A program made the position numbers and the translations under genes. DNA of 64,000 nt. Origin: Cercospora beticola (lineage: Eukaryota > Ascomycota > Dothideomycetes > Mycosphaerellales > Mycosphaerellaceae). This document shows positions 1-10,356 of the stretch, in pieces (the first letter of the stretch is position 1; each line of letters starts with the position of its first letter). Where the stretch lies: contig NC_088941.1 in the NCBI RefSeq assembly GCF_033473495.1, positions 2,294,001-2,358,000 of the forward strand, written 5' to 3'. A model generated the notes under the pieces. It did no database searches, was not told where the DNA came from, and saw nothing but the letters and a program-made list of their open reading frames with translations.

Positions 1-1
1 C

Positions 2-640
2 ACTTGGCCTGCGGCCTACAAACCTCTTGAGTTCATGGTCTCGCTACTTGGGGCTCATGTGGAAGATGGCTTTCTTGACCTCTTCGGTCTCCAACAATGG
101 GTGCCGGGAGCTGAGACCCTCGTCACCAAGACGAATCCCAGCCTCGTCGATGGACTCGCAACACCGTATGAGCAGACTATTGGTAAACTGCCGCAAGGTT
201 GGCACAATCCAGAAGCTAGCTGGAGAAACATCAAGATTTGCACTGCTAAGGAGCCCTCTGCAATTCGCTACGCCTTCTGGACTGATTTCGATGAAAACGC
301 CGACGCGCCGCCGTTCGACCCGATCTGGCAGCTGGGCAAAGATGCGACACTGGGGTACGTCTTCGAACTCTACAGCATCGTTCTGGAAGTGCTTGGTGAT
401 TACATTCCAAAGAAGATACTCATGCAGCGCAAGCATTACGCTGTATACAACAAGTTGCTCGAGTGCCTGGCCAGTGGGGATGAGGGGCTCGATCAGAAAA
501 TTCGGCATCTAGCATATCTGGTGGACATCCAGTTCACCGACGATGTCACGGCGATGGGACATGAGATGGAAAAAGTGATCGCTCGTCGCACGGGAGAGAT
601 TGAGATCCAAGAAGAGTCGGGAAAGCTGCCAGAGAGTTGA
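2..640 (+). CDS. F-box-like paralogue A1-1, 5'-truncated by window edge
   Basis: The reading frame is open from the left edge, so only the last 212 residues are visible and the F-box-like N-terminus lies outside. What remains matches the complete copies downstream: a PLxFMVSLL helix, then LPQGWHNPEASWRNIKICTAK, equivalent to the family SWRKxxxCNA block, then DATLGYVFELY, equivalent to the TLGxxFDxI block. A charged tail ends in an acidic/basic stretch. It is the first visible member of a same-strand tandem array. Function is inferred only: in complete paralogues the N-terminus resembles an F-box, suggesting a substrate receptor of an SCF-type ubiquitin ligase. The start and any upstream intron cannot be seen. 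Confidence 0.8.
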   Translation, partial: TWPAAYKPLEFMVSLLGAHVEDGFLDLFGLQQWVPGAETLVTKTNPSLVDGLATPYEQTIGKLPQGWHNPEASWRNIKICTAKEPSAIRYAFWTDFDENADAPPFDPIWQLGKDATLGYVFELYSIVLEVLGDYIPKKILMQRKHYAVYNKLLECLASGDEGLDQKIRHLAYLVDIQFTDDVTAMGHEMEKVIARRTGEIEIQEESGKLPES

Positions 641-994
641 GTGCAGATTTTCTAACGCTCCACTTGACACGCTGGAAGGCTTCACGATGGTCATACCTGT
701 CATGAGCAAATGAGCTACTGCAAAAGTATTGTATCAAGCGGCAATCGCATGCGACCGATCTTCCGTATAGATGCTCGCATGAAGTTATAGCGATACAGAA
801 GCGAATGCAAGAACATGGCCACGGATCATTGACTTATTATGCATGTTGGTCTGGATGGTTCAGGGCTCACTGATCTCTTGCAGTGCTCCAAAGTACACAT
901 GCTATACCTCCGCCAGAACACTAACGTGACCTTACTGAAATGTGCCAGTTGGGATAGACGGTGCGGACTTGCAAGAGCACAGAGCACGGGAAGG

Positions 995-1036
995 GAGTGA
1001 ATGGCAGGAGCACGTGGACTTGGCGCGAGTGAACGG
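995..1036 (+). promoter_or_regulatory. Two GAGTGAAYGG promoter elements
   Basis: GAGTGAATGG at 995-1004 and GAGTGAACGG at 1027-1036 lie 32 bp apart, about three helical turns, in the 555-bp gap 641-1195 that otherwise shows nothing coding. Related elements precede almost every paralogue in the array. Binding factor unknown. Confidence 0.5.
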
Positions 1037-1195
1037 AGCCTCCGCTCATCTTTATAGAATTCATCGACCAGAGCTTCTTCTTTATCAACATCGACGCGAC
1101 ACTGATAGATTCTCAGAATAGACTCCATACACAGGAATAAACATCAACATCGCCTCGATACATACACATCCTTCCTACCGATTCTGCATACAAGC

Positions 1196-2164
1196 ATGAC
1201 CAAGTCCGCCTCCACCACAGCGAAATTTCCCAACCACACCGGGCAATCGTTGCCGTCACTCGAGTCCGCGATGTCAACACCACCGGACTACAACGGCGAT
1301 GCTGCTACAAAGGTGTTCGCGATTCCCGAGCTCCTCGAACACATCCTTCATTGTGGTGTAACAAGCCAATACAACAAAGCACTTGCCGACAAGAAGATTC
1401 CGCAGCTCAAGATGTGGCCTATGCCAGGATGCGGCACCAAAGACGGCATTTGCCTCTTCACCATCCAACGAGTCAGCAAAGACTTTCAAAACACAATTCA
1501 AGGATCAACGAAGCTGAAGAAGCTCATGTTCTTAGCGCCGCAGGAAAACGACGAGCTGATGGCCGAGGAGGATTGGAGAGAATTGGAGCTGCCATACTTT
1601 GAGCAGCGTGTCTGGCTTCCTTTGCACAAGCCTCTCACCTGCATCTTGGGGATGTTCGCCTCGATGGGAAAAGAAGACCTGATAAAATTTGGCTTCCAAA
1701 CCAGATACCAGTCCCAAACTGAGGGCGACTCAATGGGCGTGTGGCTTATGGACCCTATTTTTCACGAAGATACTGCACTCAGCGAAATTGCAGCGAAGAA
1801 AGTTCCAAAGGGTTGGCATAACCCCGAAGCAAGCTGGCGCAAGATCAAGGTGTGCAATGCGAAAGTCAGACAACCAGCTAAGCTGAAGATTGAGAGCACT
1901 TGCTGTTGCTGTGACGAGCATGACCTAGTGGACTTTGAGATCACTCTGGAGCTCGACGAGGACTTGACTCTGGAGCATATTTTCGACTGCTTCAGTGAGC
2001 TGTTTACCATAGCTGGAGACCAATTGAAGAAGAGGGAGGAATTTGACAACTTTGCCGGGGGCAATGACCACGTTTTGGAGCAGTACCGACACAAGTTGCA
2101 AGAGCTGGAAGCTGAATCGAACAAAGAGATTCTTGCGCGGCTCCAGCATATCGTCAAAGGCTAG
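1196..2164 (+). CDS. F-box-like paralogue A1-2
   Basis: A 322-residue intronless gene. The F-box-like helix VFAIPELLEHIL is at about 40-51, followed by KMWPMPGCG, the QRVSKDFQNTIQGSTKLKKL block at about 91-110, NPEASWRKIKVCNAKV at about 209-224 and DLTLEHIFDCF near 256-266. A run of four cysteines (236-239) is peculiar to this copy. The C-terminus is a charged, probably helical segment. The first ATG (1196) is used, but an in-frame ATG at 1271 gives a start (MSTPPDYNGDAA) that aligns better with neighbours at 3043 and 5289 and could be the true one. Family logic suggests a Skp1-binding adaptor; target unknown. The F-box label is an inference from the PELLExIL pattern. Confidence 0.8.
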   Translation: MTKSASTTAKFPNHTGQSLPSLESAMSTPPDYNGDAATKVFAIPELLEHILHCGVTSQYNKALADKKIPQLKMWPMPGCGTKDGICLFTIQRVSKDFQNTIQGSTKLKKLMFLAPQENDELMAEEDWRELELPYFEQRVWLPLHKPLTCILGMFASMGKEDLIKFGFQTRYQSQTEGDSMGVWLMDPIFHEDTALSEIAAKKVPKGWHNPEASWRKIKVCNAKVRQPAKLKIESTCCCCDEHDLVDFEITLELDEDLTLEHIFDCFSELFTIAGDQLKKREEFDNFAGGNDHVLEQYRHKLQELEAESNKEILARLQHIVKG

Positions 2165-2249
2165 GAAGAAGCAGGAGGACTTGAGCACGGGGCAGTGTTG
2201 TGGTCAACAAAGGAATCCCGTATGAAGCTCTGGAGGACTCGCACAAAGG

Positions 2250-2507
2250 GTGCATCGCGTTGGCAGAAGAACAAGGAGTGGTGTCAGCAAGCTTTCAGAT
2301 GCGATTGATGACTACAAAAAGGGCATAATCACAAGGCTTGCAGGCTTGGAAGAAAGAAGTCCAGGACTTTTCAATTCATGTTTCATTGGGAATGCGGCGC
2401 TCTCGAGTCGGCGAGAAGAAGCGGATGAGGGCCATAGACGAATGATACGCGTCAAGCGCAGATCGCCAGATGAGTTGAATACAATAGAATTACCGCAAAG
2501 GTTCTAG
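2250..2507 (+). other. Possible decayed 3' tail of A1-2 (open frame, not called as gene)
   Basis: The 878-bp gap 2165-3042 begins with purine-rich sequence that keeps coding-like composition past the stop at 2164, including an 85-codon open frame at 2250-2507 rich in Lys, Arg and Glu. Longer A2 paralogues have charged tails of this kind, so this may be the remains of a lost C-terminal extension. No conserved motif supports translation. The rest of the gap holds the promoter element at 2845. Confidence 0.2.
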
Positions 2508-2844
2508 GAGCATGTGGAAACGTAGGTATGACACGTTTGCTCATCTTTGATCAAACAGCAAGCTAAGCGGTGAGACGAGATTCAAAACGCTAAACCTTCC
2601 ATCGTATGTAGGTTTCAGCGAAATCAGAGTCTCCTTTTCAATTCTTTATGATCGCTGTTGCCACTGTATAAAGTCTGTCAGTTTGATATAGCACGACGAA
2701 GATGTCGTGCAGTAGAGCAGACATCGGGTGCCGGATGCGTACATTGATGCTGCGGTCAGCTCTGAGGGTGACTGATCCTCTATGTTTTCATTTCGTCACG
2801 ATTGATGAAGAATGTTCCGAGTCAGAAGCACCGAACATCCAACG

Positions 2845-2854
2845 GAGTGAATGA
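2845..2854 (+). promoter_or_regulatory. GAGTGAATGA promoter element
   Basis: A single exact copy of the array element lies 189 bp before the ATG at 3043, immediately followed by a second half-match (GAATC). Confidence 0.45.
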
Positions 2855-3042
2855 ATCTGGCACATGAAAATCACTAGGCTTGGCAGATAGATGAGCCGCC
2901 GCACTGCCTTGCACAAAACACGGCAACTTCAACCTCCCGTCCCTTCTCGCCAACATCAACTTTTGACTCGAATTGGACCAACTGACTCTTCACCGCCACC
3001 GGCCGGTCAGGCAATCTTGACTCGATCTTGAATGTCGCCCAA

Positions 3043-3984
3043 ATGGCGGCTGACACCAACACGATGCCCCCACCTGACTACACTGGTGACGCCGCTTCGA
3101 GGGTGTTCGCGGTGCCTGAGTTGCTCGAGCACATCCTATTCTTGGCTGTTACTACGCAGCGCATCGAGAACCCAGACTACGATGAGCCTGGACCACTAAA
3201 GATGTGGCCAATGGCGGGATGTGCCATCGTGTCCGAAGGCTGTGTTTGTCTCTTCCAAATTCAGCGAGTCAGCAGAGCCTTCCGGCATACCATCCACGGA
3301 TCGGTCAAACTCAAGCGGCTCATGTTCCTTGCTCCGCAAGAGAACTCCAAGCTTTTGAGTGATCGCTCAGAGCCGGAACCCGGAATGGAGCTGCATCAAC
3401 CTTTGACATCTCTGTTGTCGATGATGTGTCTCACGGAAATCGAAGAGGCAATGGTAATCGAGGAAGTCGACATTACCGATGGGAACTATACTTGGCATGC
3501 CTTCATCTACAGTGAACTCCTCTCCGTGTCCGAAACACCCTATGATAGGGCCCTCGGAGAACTGCCAAAAGGTTGGCGAAACCCTGAAGCAAGCTGGAAA
3601 AAGATACGAATCTGCAATGCTAAGGTCCCGTGCGCCCTCAACTTCCGTGTAGAGGGTGAGTTCCAAGAGGATGATGAGGCTCCGCCATTCAATATCACGT
3701 TCCGCTTTGAGGAAGATGACACCTTGGATCATGCCTTCAACCTTCTCGAGGGCCTCCTGACGGTGCTAAGCAAGTACAGAGATAAGAAGATTGCGATGGA
3801 CAACGACCAGCGTGCAGAGGAGGATTTGCTGCATGACACACCACAGTCGGAGCAGTCTTCTCAAAAAGCCATGACTGCTATGGAAAAGAGACATGATAAG
3901 AAGAGACTTCAGCTGGAACGGGCCTTCGACAGAGCGCTCAAGCGTCGCACTGCGAAGATTCAGGAGAGCAAGTCTAGCCATTAG
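3043..3984 (+). CDS. F-box-like paralogue A1-3
   Basis: A 313-residue intronless gene. VFAVPELLEHIL is at 21-32, the IQRVSRAFRHTIHGSVKLKRLMFLAP-type block near 73-98, NPEASWKKIRICNAKV at 180-195 and a DDTLDHAFNLL segment about 40 residues later. The last 70 residues are charged and predicted helical. ATG 3043 is the first ATG in the frame, and PPDYTGDAA just before the F-box-like helix matches the copies at 1196 and 5289. It is closest to the 1196 and 5289 copies. Cytoplasmic or nuclear, with no signal peptide or membrane segment. Role inferred as ubiquitin-ligase substrate receptor; no partner visible. Confidence 0.85.
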   Translation: MAADTNTMPPPDYTGDAASRVFAVPELLEHILFLAVTTQRIENPDYDEPGPLKMWPMAGCAIVSEGCVCLFQIQRVSRAFRHTIHGSVKLKRLMFLAPQENSKLLSDRSEPEPGMELHQPLTSLLSMMCLTEIEEAMVIEEVDITDGNYTWHAFIYSELLSVSETPYDRALGELPKGWRNPEASWKKIRICNAKVPCALNFRVEGEFQEDDEAPPFNITFRFEEDDTLDHAFNLLEGLLTVLSKYRDKKIAMDNDQRAEEDLLHDTPQSEQSSQKAMTAMEKRHDKKRLQLERAFDRALKRRTAKIQESKSSH

Positions 3985-5288
3985 GTGACCTACTGCTGGT
4001 TTCTGGCACCCACACTCGCCACGCTGGTCGAAGTATTGCGGGAGCGCGAATCTCGAATGACGAGCTTGAGCCGAAAACGTCATGGCGAAGACACGGGTCA
4101 TGTTAGGGGCTTTGCAATAGAAGAAGCACCGGATGAGCCGAACCCGTAGGTTGCGTAGGAACGCAGCTGGATCCAGAGCTTCTGATCGAAACGTCGTCTC
4201 GAAGGGTGGAAATGCAGGTGGCTTCACAACTTCAGGCTTTGTGTGAGGCGATACGCCCAGACAGGCATGAGGCTGACGGACAAGCAGTCTTCTTGATGAT
4301 TTGACCACTCAGCCGGTAGATCAGCACGAGCAGACAAATGCCATCAATGTCAATTCTACTCATTCCATCTCACTTCCCAATACATCAACTTGGCCTTCAT
4401 TCGCGTTCCCTGTGAATGCTCCCATATTACATACAGCTCTGATCAACGACACTACTAAGCTGCATCAATCAGGCCTCCTGACTCTCAGTCGCCGCAATAG
4501 TACAAGCGGATGGCAGGGAAAATGTGTTTTGAATGTAGTGCGGTTTGCGTTGTGGCGAAGTGTTTGTATTACGGTCACGGATGCTCTTTCGAACCTTTGT
4601 TTGTGATTACATTCGTTCTCCTATACAAGTAGAGCACAACACCTTTGCGATTGCTTCTCTGTATTCTTTACAGTCAGGTCTAATTTGTGAAACCATACGT
4701 ATATCATCAGCTTTTACCGTGCGTGTGTAAAGTTCATCGCAACAACAGTCCGTTTCAAATGCCATTTGTACGCTGATCATGCCTTCAGACTCATCTGGGC
4801 GACAAGCAGGTCAACGTTCACGAGGCTGAAGGATCCATCGATGCGGCTCATACGTGCCGGTCCGGCCAAGCACGTTGAGCAACACATGCCACAAGCCAAA
4901 TGATCGTGCATTTCACGTGCCATGGCCGGTCAGAGTAGAAGTAAGGTGGTTGGAAAAGAGCATATCAGCGGGCAGGGAGAGTGGGGCTGATTGGTGAGTA
5001 CGGCAGGCACAGCCATCACCTCCACAGGCACTTGCAACAAGTTCAACCTACTCGACACACTTTCACCGACTTCACACTCCAAATTGTCGGTAACACTCGA
5101 CCAGATCGTTACTACTACCGCAAAGCGTCACTGCACCACTCTGCCTCTCTGGAGGGCGGCAATTGATTACGTGTCTCTTCCATCTAGCGATCACAGCTGT
5201 TGCGACAAGATCTGAACCGGAGACAGCTCGGCCTGTCAATCGTTCATCAAGCTCGAGCATTTCCTAACTCACCTCCACCGTAACGGAG
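3985..5288. other. Intergenic gap without a supported gene
   Basis: No frame here has family similarity. The only array-type signal is a weak GGTGAGTACGG at about 4993-5003, roughly 290 bp before the next start and not a good match to the consensus. This is the largest gap between two A-type copies apart from 6177-7571. Confidence 0.5.
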
Positions 5289-6176
5289 ATGGAGACGGCT
5301 ATCGACACCCCCTTGCCACGAGACTACACTGGCGATGCTGCCGCAAAGGTTTTCGCAGTGCCCGAGCTGCTGGAAGAGATCTTGCTGCAGGCTGTGGACG
5401 ATCAGTATCCTCTCGGCCCCTTTAGAGACTGGGACCTGAAAATGTGGCCGATGCCAGCATGCGGCTATCTCTGGAAGGGCGGCATCTGCCTGTACCGTAT
5501 TCAGCGGGTCAGCACAGCCTTCCGGCACACTATACAAGGCTCAAACAAGCTCAAACAACTCATGTTCCTTGCGCCACAGGACAACGCCGCGCTTAGCATG
5601 GACTCCGACAGCCTTTTGCCGTTGCATAAGCCTATTCTTTCTCTCATGAGCATCATGCGTCTTTCCGACGCCGATCATACCGTCGAATTTGATGATTTCG
5701 ATGAATTCGAGGTCGTTGATGGCATCGCGTCGCCGGCTTGGAAGATGTTCAAAGATCTCTTCAGCCCGCACATAACGCCTTACGACCGTACTATTGGAAG
5801 ATTGCGAAAAGGCTGGAGTAACCCTGAGGCAAGCTGGCGAAAAATCAAAGTTTGCAACGCAAAGGTGCCCTCCCCTCTCAACTTGCGTCTCTTCTACGGT
5901 CCGTACCACGCGAACGACGAAATACCGCCATTCTCCATCACTTTCGCTTTGGACAAAGACGACACGTTGGAGCATCTCTTCAATCTTTTCGATGGCTTCA
6001 TGGCTACTCTGAGCCAGTACTACGCCAAGAAACACTCCATGAACCTCGACCACGAAGAAGAGCAGCGTCTCCTGGAGCAGAAGCAGACAAAGGAGAGAGA
6101 TGAGCTGGCACAAGCCTTTGGTGAAGCGCTGAAGCACGGCAAAGGAGAGGTTGAGAAAACCAGAGATCGATCTTAG
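5289..6176 (+). CDS. F-box-like paralogue A1-4
   Basis: A 295-residue intronless gene starting at an ATG shortly before the conserved DYTGDAA. VFAVPELLEEILL is at 21-33, IQRVSTAFRHTIQGSNKLKQLMFL-type block at about 71-94, NPEASWRKIKVCNAKV at about 178-193, and DDTLEHLFNLFDGF follows. The tail is short and charged (EEEQRLLEQKQ). It has the shortest tail of the complete A copies and the poorest match to the upstream element, so it may be regulated differently. Function as for the family: possible SCF adaptor, not proven. Confidence 0.85.
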   Translation: METAIDTPLPRDYTGDAAAKVFAVPELLEEILLQAVDDQYPLGPFRDWDLKMWPMPACGYLWKGGICLYRIQRVSTAFRHTIQGSNKLKQLMFLAPQDNAALSMDSDSLLPLHKPILSLMSIMRLSDADHTVEFDDFDEFEVVDGIASPAWKMFKDLFSPHITPYDRTIGRLRKGWSNPEASWRKIKVCNAKVPSPLNLRLFYGPYHANDEIPPFSITFALDKDDTLEHLFNLFDGFMATLSQYYAKKHSMNLDHEEEQRLLEQKQTKERDELAQAFGEALKHGKGEVEKTRDRS

Positions 6177-7283
6177 ACCGGTAAAGCATCTGCATTCTGT
6201 GAGTCCTTTCTTTGAGCGATGTGGAAAGGTGCCGGATTACGAAACTAAGGCAAAGGTTCGAAGCTTATGGCCTGACGATGGTGATACCAGTTGCGAACTG
6301 GAGTAATCACAGAAGAAAGATCCAGTCAGTTACGTCGAAAAGGGACACGAGGACGCAGATGTGTCCACAGATTCTAGTGGTCGAAAGAGACGAAGACGCT
6401 GAGTTAGTTACAAATCCACTTCTACGATACCGTGACCTCTATATGAGACGGGCCTCGAATGGTCAGTGCAAAGAACCATACAGTGTCACAATCATTCCAC
6501 GCATTCTACGCTCTGCTTCCGAATCGCTCGAAGTCTGAGACTTTTGCGTGTGATCTTGCAACACCCTGGCGAGCGATACTGACGGGTAGGGACGCATGAA
6601 ATTTGCAGATATCTGTCAATGCAAGGTCAAGCTGTTACGATTGTCAAACCGAGGGGTAAGTTGGTCCATGGCACTATTGTTTGCCCCTTGAAATTCCCTC
6701 CGTCGCCTCCAACTCCTGACCTCTATTCTATGTGAGCAATCTAATTGCAGTCATGGACGCCCGATGTGGCCAAAGCTGCTGCGATTTGCGAGTCTAATGT
6801 TCCATCCCTGACTCAAGCCAGAGTCAAGAATGTAAGTTTGTCAAACAGAGATGATTGTTACAGTGTCCTGTCGGTCCATCTACATCGCATGAAAAACACC
6901 TGCAACAAAGTCACGGGTGTTCTCTTTGATTGCTATTTGTGCCTGATGTTGACTCTTACAGATTAGGAGCACATTATCCTTCTGGCCACTTTGCTGTAAA
7001 TCGTTCTAGCTAACAACTCTCCTTGAGACCCTCTGTATATGGAACGACATTGCTTTATGTATACTGCGCAACAGCAGTCCTCTTACCCTTCAACACATTA
7101 CTATATACAATATGGTGTGCGTGTGTTCATGGGCAGGACGGTGGAAATGGAACCACCAATGCTTTTCTTAAGACCTGGTGAGATAAATGCTGACTAGTCC
7201 GAAACACCGGCAAAGGCGTCAACAGTCAGATGCTCAAACATCTCACCTGCTTTAACCTCTCACCATCACTGAGCAGGGCAACG

Positions 7284-7342
7284 GAGTGAATAACGTTGCT
7301 CGAGTCAGCATGTGGAGCAAGTGGGGTGACGTAGAGGTGAAT
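7284..7342 (+). promoter_or_regulatory. GTGAATA element pair before A2-1
   Basis: GAGTGAATAA at 7284-7293 and a second GTGAAT at 7337-7342 lie 230-290 bp before the ATG at 7572, in the 1.4-kb gap 6177-7571. The gap has no supported gene; an open frame at 6212-6538 has no family match. A GTGGGG box at 7321 sits between the two copies. Confidence 0.4.
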
Positions 7343-7571
7343 ACACTAGTGTTCAAATATCTTGTTGCTTTCCAGCCGGCAACAACCCCGCTACACTCAA
7401 CAGATTACCGACAACCCTCTACTCTTTCTCATCGGTGGCGCTTCTCTTTGTCGAATTGCAAGAGTCTTTCACCGGCAAACCGACCGAGTACTTCGTTCTT
7501 GACTTCTTTGACCTGCCCAACCAATTCTAGGCAAATCTGACAAGACTCGGCTTTGCCTCCACCACTTCGAC

Positions 7572-8636
7572 ATGGCAAAACGCGCACGCATCCAAAAGCG
7601 AAAAGCCAGCAAGGTGCCGAAGTTCCAGTCTCGTGCCACGACTGGTGATGCTGCAACAAGGGTCTTCGGTGTTCCCGAGCTTCCGGAGCACATCTTGTTG
7701 TTCGCCGTCGCCGAACAGGTGCTCAACTATGAGAAGGACGATCTTACCAAGCTCAAGTTCCCTCTAATGCCAGGATCAGCTCGGGAATCCCGTGGTGGCG
7801 TTTGTCTCTTCCAGTTGCAGCGAGTCAACAAGTCCTTTTACGGCGGCATTGTAGGCTCCCCAAAGCTCATGCGCCTTATCCTTCTCGCTCCTACCAGCAA
7901 TGAGGAGCTGGAGAGAGTTGCAAGAGCTAAGAACAACCTAATGCCGTTCCACACGCCTTTTCTATGGATCCTCGAGATGCTAGAATTGAATGCCGGAGAA
8001 CGACTGCTGAAGTACAACATCACAAGCCCGAGCTACGTTCACAAGCACTCGAAGACCCGTGAGACGATACTGGACATCAAATTCCATAATCAACCTCCTG
8101 AAACCAGCGCCTATAAGCGAGCGATTCCGCATGCCACGAGCCCCTGGAACTATCCTGAAGCAAGTTGGAGGAAGATCAAGATTTGCAACGCGAAAGTGCC
8201 TTTGCCGTTCATGCCCGGAATCATGACACAGTTTGTGCAACAGGATCATATGAAGGACATCGGCTTCGTGACGGTGGGATGGAGGTTCCGCGAAAGCGAT
8301 ACCTTGGGTTACGCTTACGATCTCATCCGTTGGTTCTTCAATCATATGGCTACCCGGTTTGAAGCGATTCGACAAGTGTACCAAAAGGCGGGGGAACAGG
8401 AGGTGATTGCGAAGAAGGAGTGGTGGTCTAAGAAGCAGATACAGCTGAAGAGCAAACGAAAGCATGTGGCAGATCATTATTTTGATGATTCGAACGCGGG
8501 CCAAGATTTCCGTTCCCAGCGTAGCAAAGCAGCCGAGGCAGCGCTAGAGGATTTGGATGCTGAACTTGTGGAGTGGAAAAACAAGGTCAGAAGCGAGCAG
8601 GCTGTGCGGAAGGTACGAAAGATTAATGGAAAGTAA
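7572..8636 (+). CDS. F-box-like paralogue A2-1
   Basis: A 354-residue intronless gene and the first of five A2 copies. The N-terminus is very basic (MAKRARIQKRKASK), nuclear-localisation-like. VFGVPELPEHILL is at 31-43, with Pro replacing the usual second Leu of PELLE. Then come MPGSARESRGGVCLFQLQRV-type sequence, a YPEASWRKIKICNAKV block near 196-211 and DTLGYAYDLI. The last 90 residues are Lys/Glu-rich and probably coiled coil. The A2 hallmark is the SRGGVCLF insertion before the QRV helix. The ATG at 7572 has good context (cgacATGGC). Role inferred only. Confidence 0.85.
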   Translation: MAKRARIQKRKASKVPKFQSRATTGDAATRVFGVPELPEHILLFAVAEQVLNYEKDDLTKLKFPLMPGSARESRGGVCLFQLQRVNKSFYGGIVGSPKLMRLILLAPTSNEELERVARAKNNLMPFHTPFLWILEMLELNAGERLLKYNITSPSYVHKHSKTRETILDIKFHNQPPETSAYKRAIPHATSPWNYPEASWRKIKICNAKVPLPFMPGIMTQFVQQDHMKDIGFVTVGWRFRESDTLGYAYDLIRWFFNHMATRFEAIRQVYQKAGEQEVIAKKEWWSKKQIQLKSKRKHVADHYFDDSNAGQDFRSQRSKAAEAALEDLDAELVEWKNKVRSEQAVRKVRKINGK

Positions 8637-9027
8637 TCGCGATGGTGGAAGCAGGAAGTTGAACACATTGAGCAAGTACAAGAACATGGTAGCTGGAAGG
8701 GTTGGGGACGGTGGCGCCCGTCGAGGACGAAGGCATGCGAGAGCGCTGTGCTCCTCTAGACGCCCCTCAAATGACATTAGAGTCTTGAAATGGACAATGT
8801 AGTTGGTATGACTGTGGTAGGTGGAACATTCTACGGAGCAGAAGCACCTGCCTACATTGTGCCTTCCGTCGATTCCAAGATATGCTTCCTTTTCAGGAGA
8901 CTATAGCAATAGATATGGATCTTTGCAGAGAAACCTGGACTCAACTTTTAGCCTTTGCTTCGAGAACAACAGGGTGGAAGGCGACGAGTCACGTGGGCGG
9001 AACCAGACACGTGATGGAAGTGAAGCT

Positions 9028-9037
9028 GAGTGAATGT
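9028..9037 (+). promoter_or_regulatory. GAGTGAATG element before A2-2
   Basis: GAGTGAATG lies 237 bp before the ATG at 9265, in the gap 8637-9264. Two CACGTG palindromes lie just upstream at about 8991 and 9008, a possible bHLH site not seen before the other copies. Confidence 0.4.
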
Positions 9038-9264
9038 TGAGCGGCCCGACGTGACTTTCCCATTAATGCAGGCAACCATGACACTTAGGCAACATCTTTT
9101 CGCCAAAGTCACACGTCTTCTTCCACGACACTTAGACATTCCATCTCCACAAGCAAGTAGTTTGGAAGTTTGAACAGATAGGCCGGCAGACACTGCTGGT
9201 TTCGAGTCACCAAAAGCAACCACAATCTTCCTCGAACGCCACAACGCTTTCTGCAAGTTGCAAC

Positions 9265-10356
9265 ATGGCCAGAAAGAAGTCAAACGCCACGCCAGCCTAC
9301 ACGAGGCGCGTCGCCGTCATGACTGGGAGCAAGAAGCGCGCTGCAGATATCGACGCGGCCATGCGCGTATACAGCGTCCCCGAGCTCCTGGAGCAGATCC
9401 TGCTGTTCGCAGCTTCCGGCCAGACTCCAGCCAGCGACGATAGCAGGAGCCAAACCCTCAAGCTTAGCCCTATGCCTGGCTCGGCTAAAGAATCTCGCGG
9501 AGGGACCTGCATGTTCAGTCTTCAGCGCGTAAAGAAAGATTTTCACGCCACAATCAATGGCTCTGTGAAGCTCAAGCGGCTGATGTATCTTGCACCATAT
9601 CCCAATAAGGACCTGCACGCATCATCTACGGCACGCAAAGCCCTTTTGCCATTCCATACGCCATTCTTCGCTTTGTTGGACAAGTTGCACGAGAACAGCT
9701 GGAACGGTCTACTGGGTTGGGACTGGCAGTACAACCGCTTCAACCTGGTAGGTGCCGACGATCTGACCACGCATTTGAACGTTGACATTCGGAACGTCGT
9801 CGGACAAGACAAGAGTCTGTACGAGGAGGCGACCTCGAAGCTAGCACCAGGATGGTGGTACCCCGAAGCGAACTGGCGACAGATTCAAGTCTGCAATGCT
9901 AAAAAGCTCGTCTCATTGACCGTCAGTATCTCCTACTTCCATTACGTTGAAGGAACAACTTCATACAAAGCCAATCTTGCATGGGATCTGCACGGCGACG
10001 AGAGTCTCGGCTACATATTCGATCGCTTTGGCAAACTCCTGCAGCTCATCGACGAGACACGATTCGCGGTTCGAATTATCGAGCGGCAATGGAAGACCAA
10101 CATGGCCGAAGCCAGGGCTAGATTCCAGGGTCACTATCGGGCCGCAGGCAAGTATATGAGCCCGCACGCGGTCTGGTGGGCTCAGCAGCCAGTCCGGAAG
10201 GAACTGACATCGAAGCGCGTGCATGAACTGGAAGCTGAGCGGGAGAAGCTGAAGTCAGCAGTGAACGAATGGGAACTCAGTGTCAAGCGCGAGCCAGCTT
10301 CGTCCGAGCAGGATAATTCGGTATTGCACCATCGATTGCTTGTCGTTGGTAACTGA
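9265..10356 (+). CDS. F-box-like paralogue A2-2
   Basis: A 363-residue intronless gene. Basic N-terminus (MARKKSNAT, later GSKKRA), VYSVPELLEQILLFAA at about 35-50, SRGGTCMFSLQRVKKDF block near 77-93, YPEANWRQIQVCNAKK near 200-215 and DESLGYIFDRFGKL. The tail (about 275-363) is charged and helical. Two variant residues in core blocks (EANW instead of EASW, QIQV instead of KIKV) make it one of the more diverged A2 copies. The start has the same caacATGGC context as its neighbours. Probably a cytosolic or nuclear adaptor protein; target not known. Confidence 0.85.
   Translation: MARKKSNATPAYTRRVAVMTGSKKRAADIDAAMRVYSVPELLEQILLFAASGQTPASDDSRSQTLKLSPMPGSAKESRGGTCMFSLQRVKKDFHATINGSVKLKRLMYLAPYPNKDLHASSTARKALLPFHTPFFALLDKLHENSWNGLLGWDWQYNRFNLVGADDLTTHLNVDIRNVVGQDKSLYEEATSKLAPGWWYPEANWRQIQVCNAKKLVSLTVSISYFHYVEGTTSYKANLAWDLHGDESLGYIFDRFGKLLQLIDETRFAVRIIERQWKTNMAEARARFQGHYRAAGKYMSPHAVWWAQQPVRKELTSKRVHELEAEREKLKSAVNEWELSVKREPASSEQDNSVLHHRLLVVGN

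Noticed and set aside
3766..4308. 180-codon minus-strand open frame overlapping the 3' end of A1-3
   Set aside because: Antisense shadow of a clear family gene, with no domain and unsupported composition.
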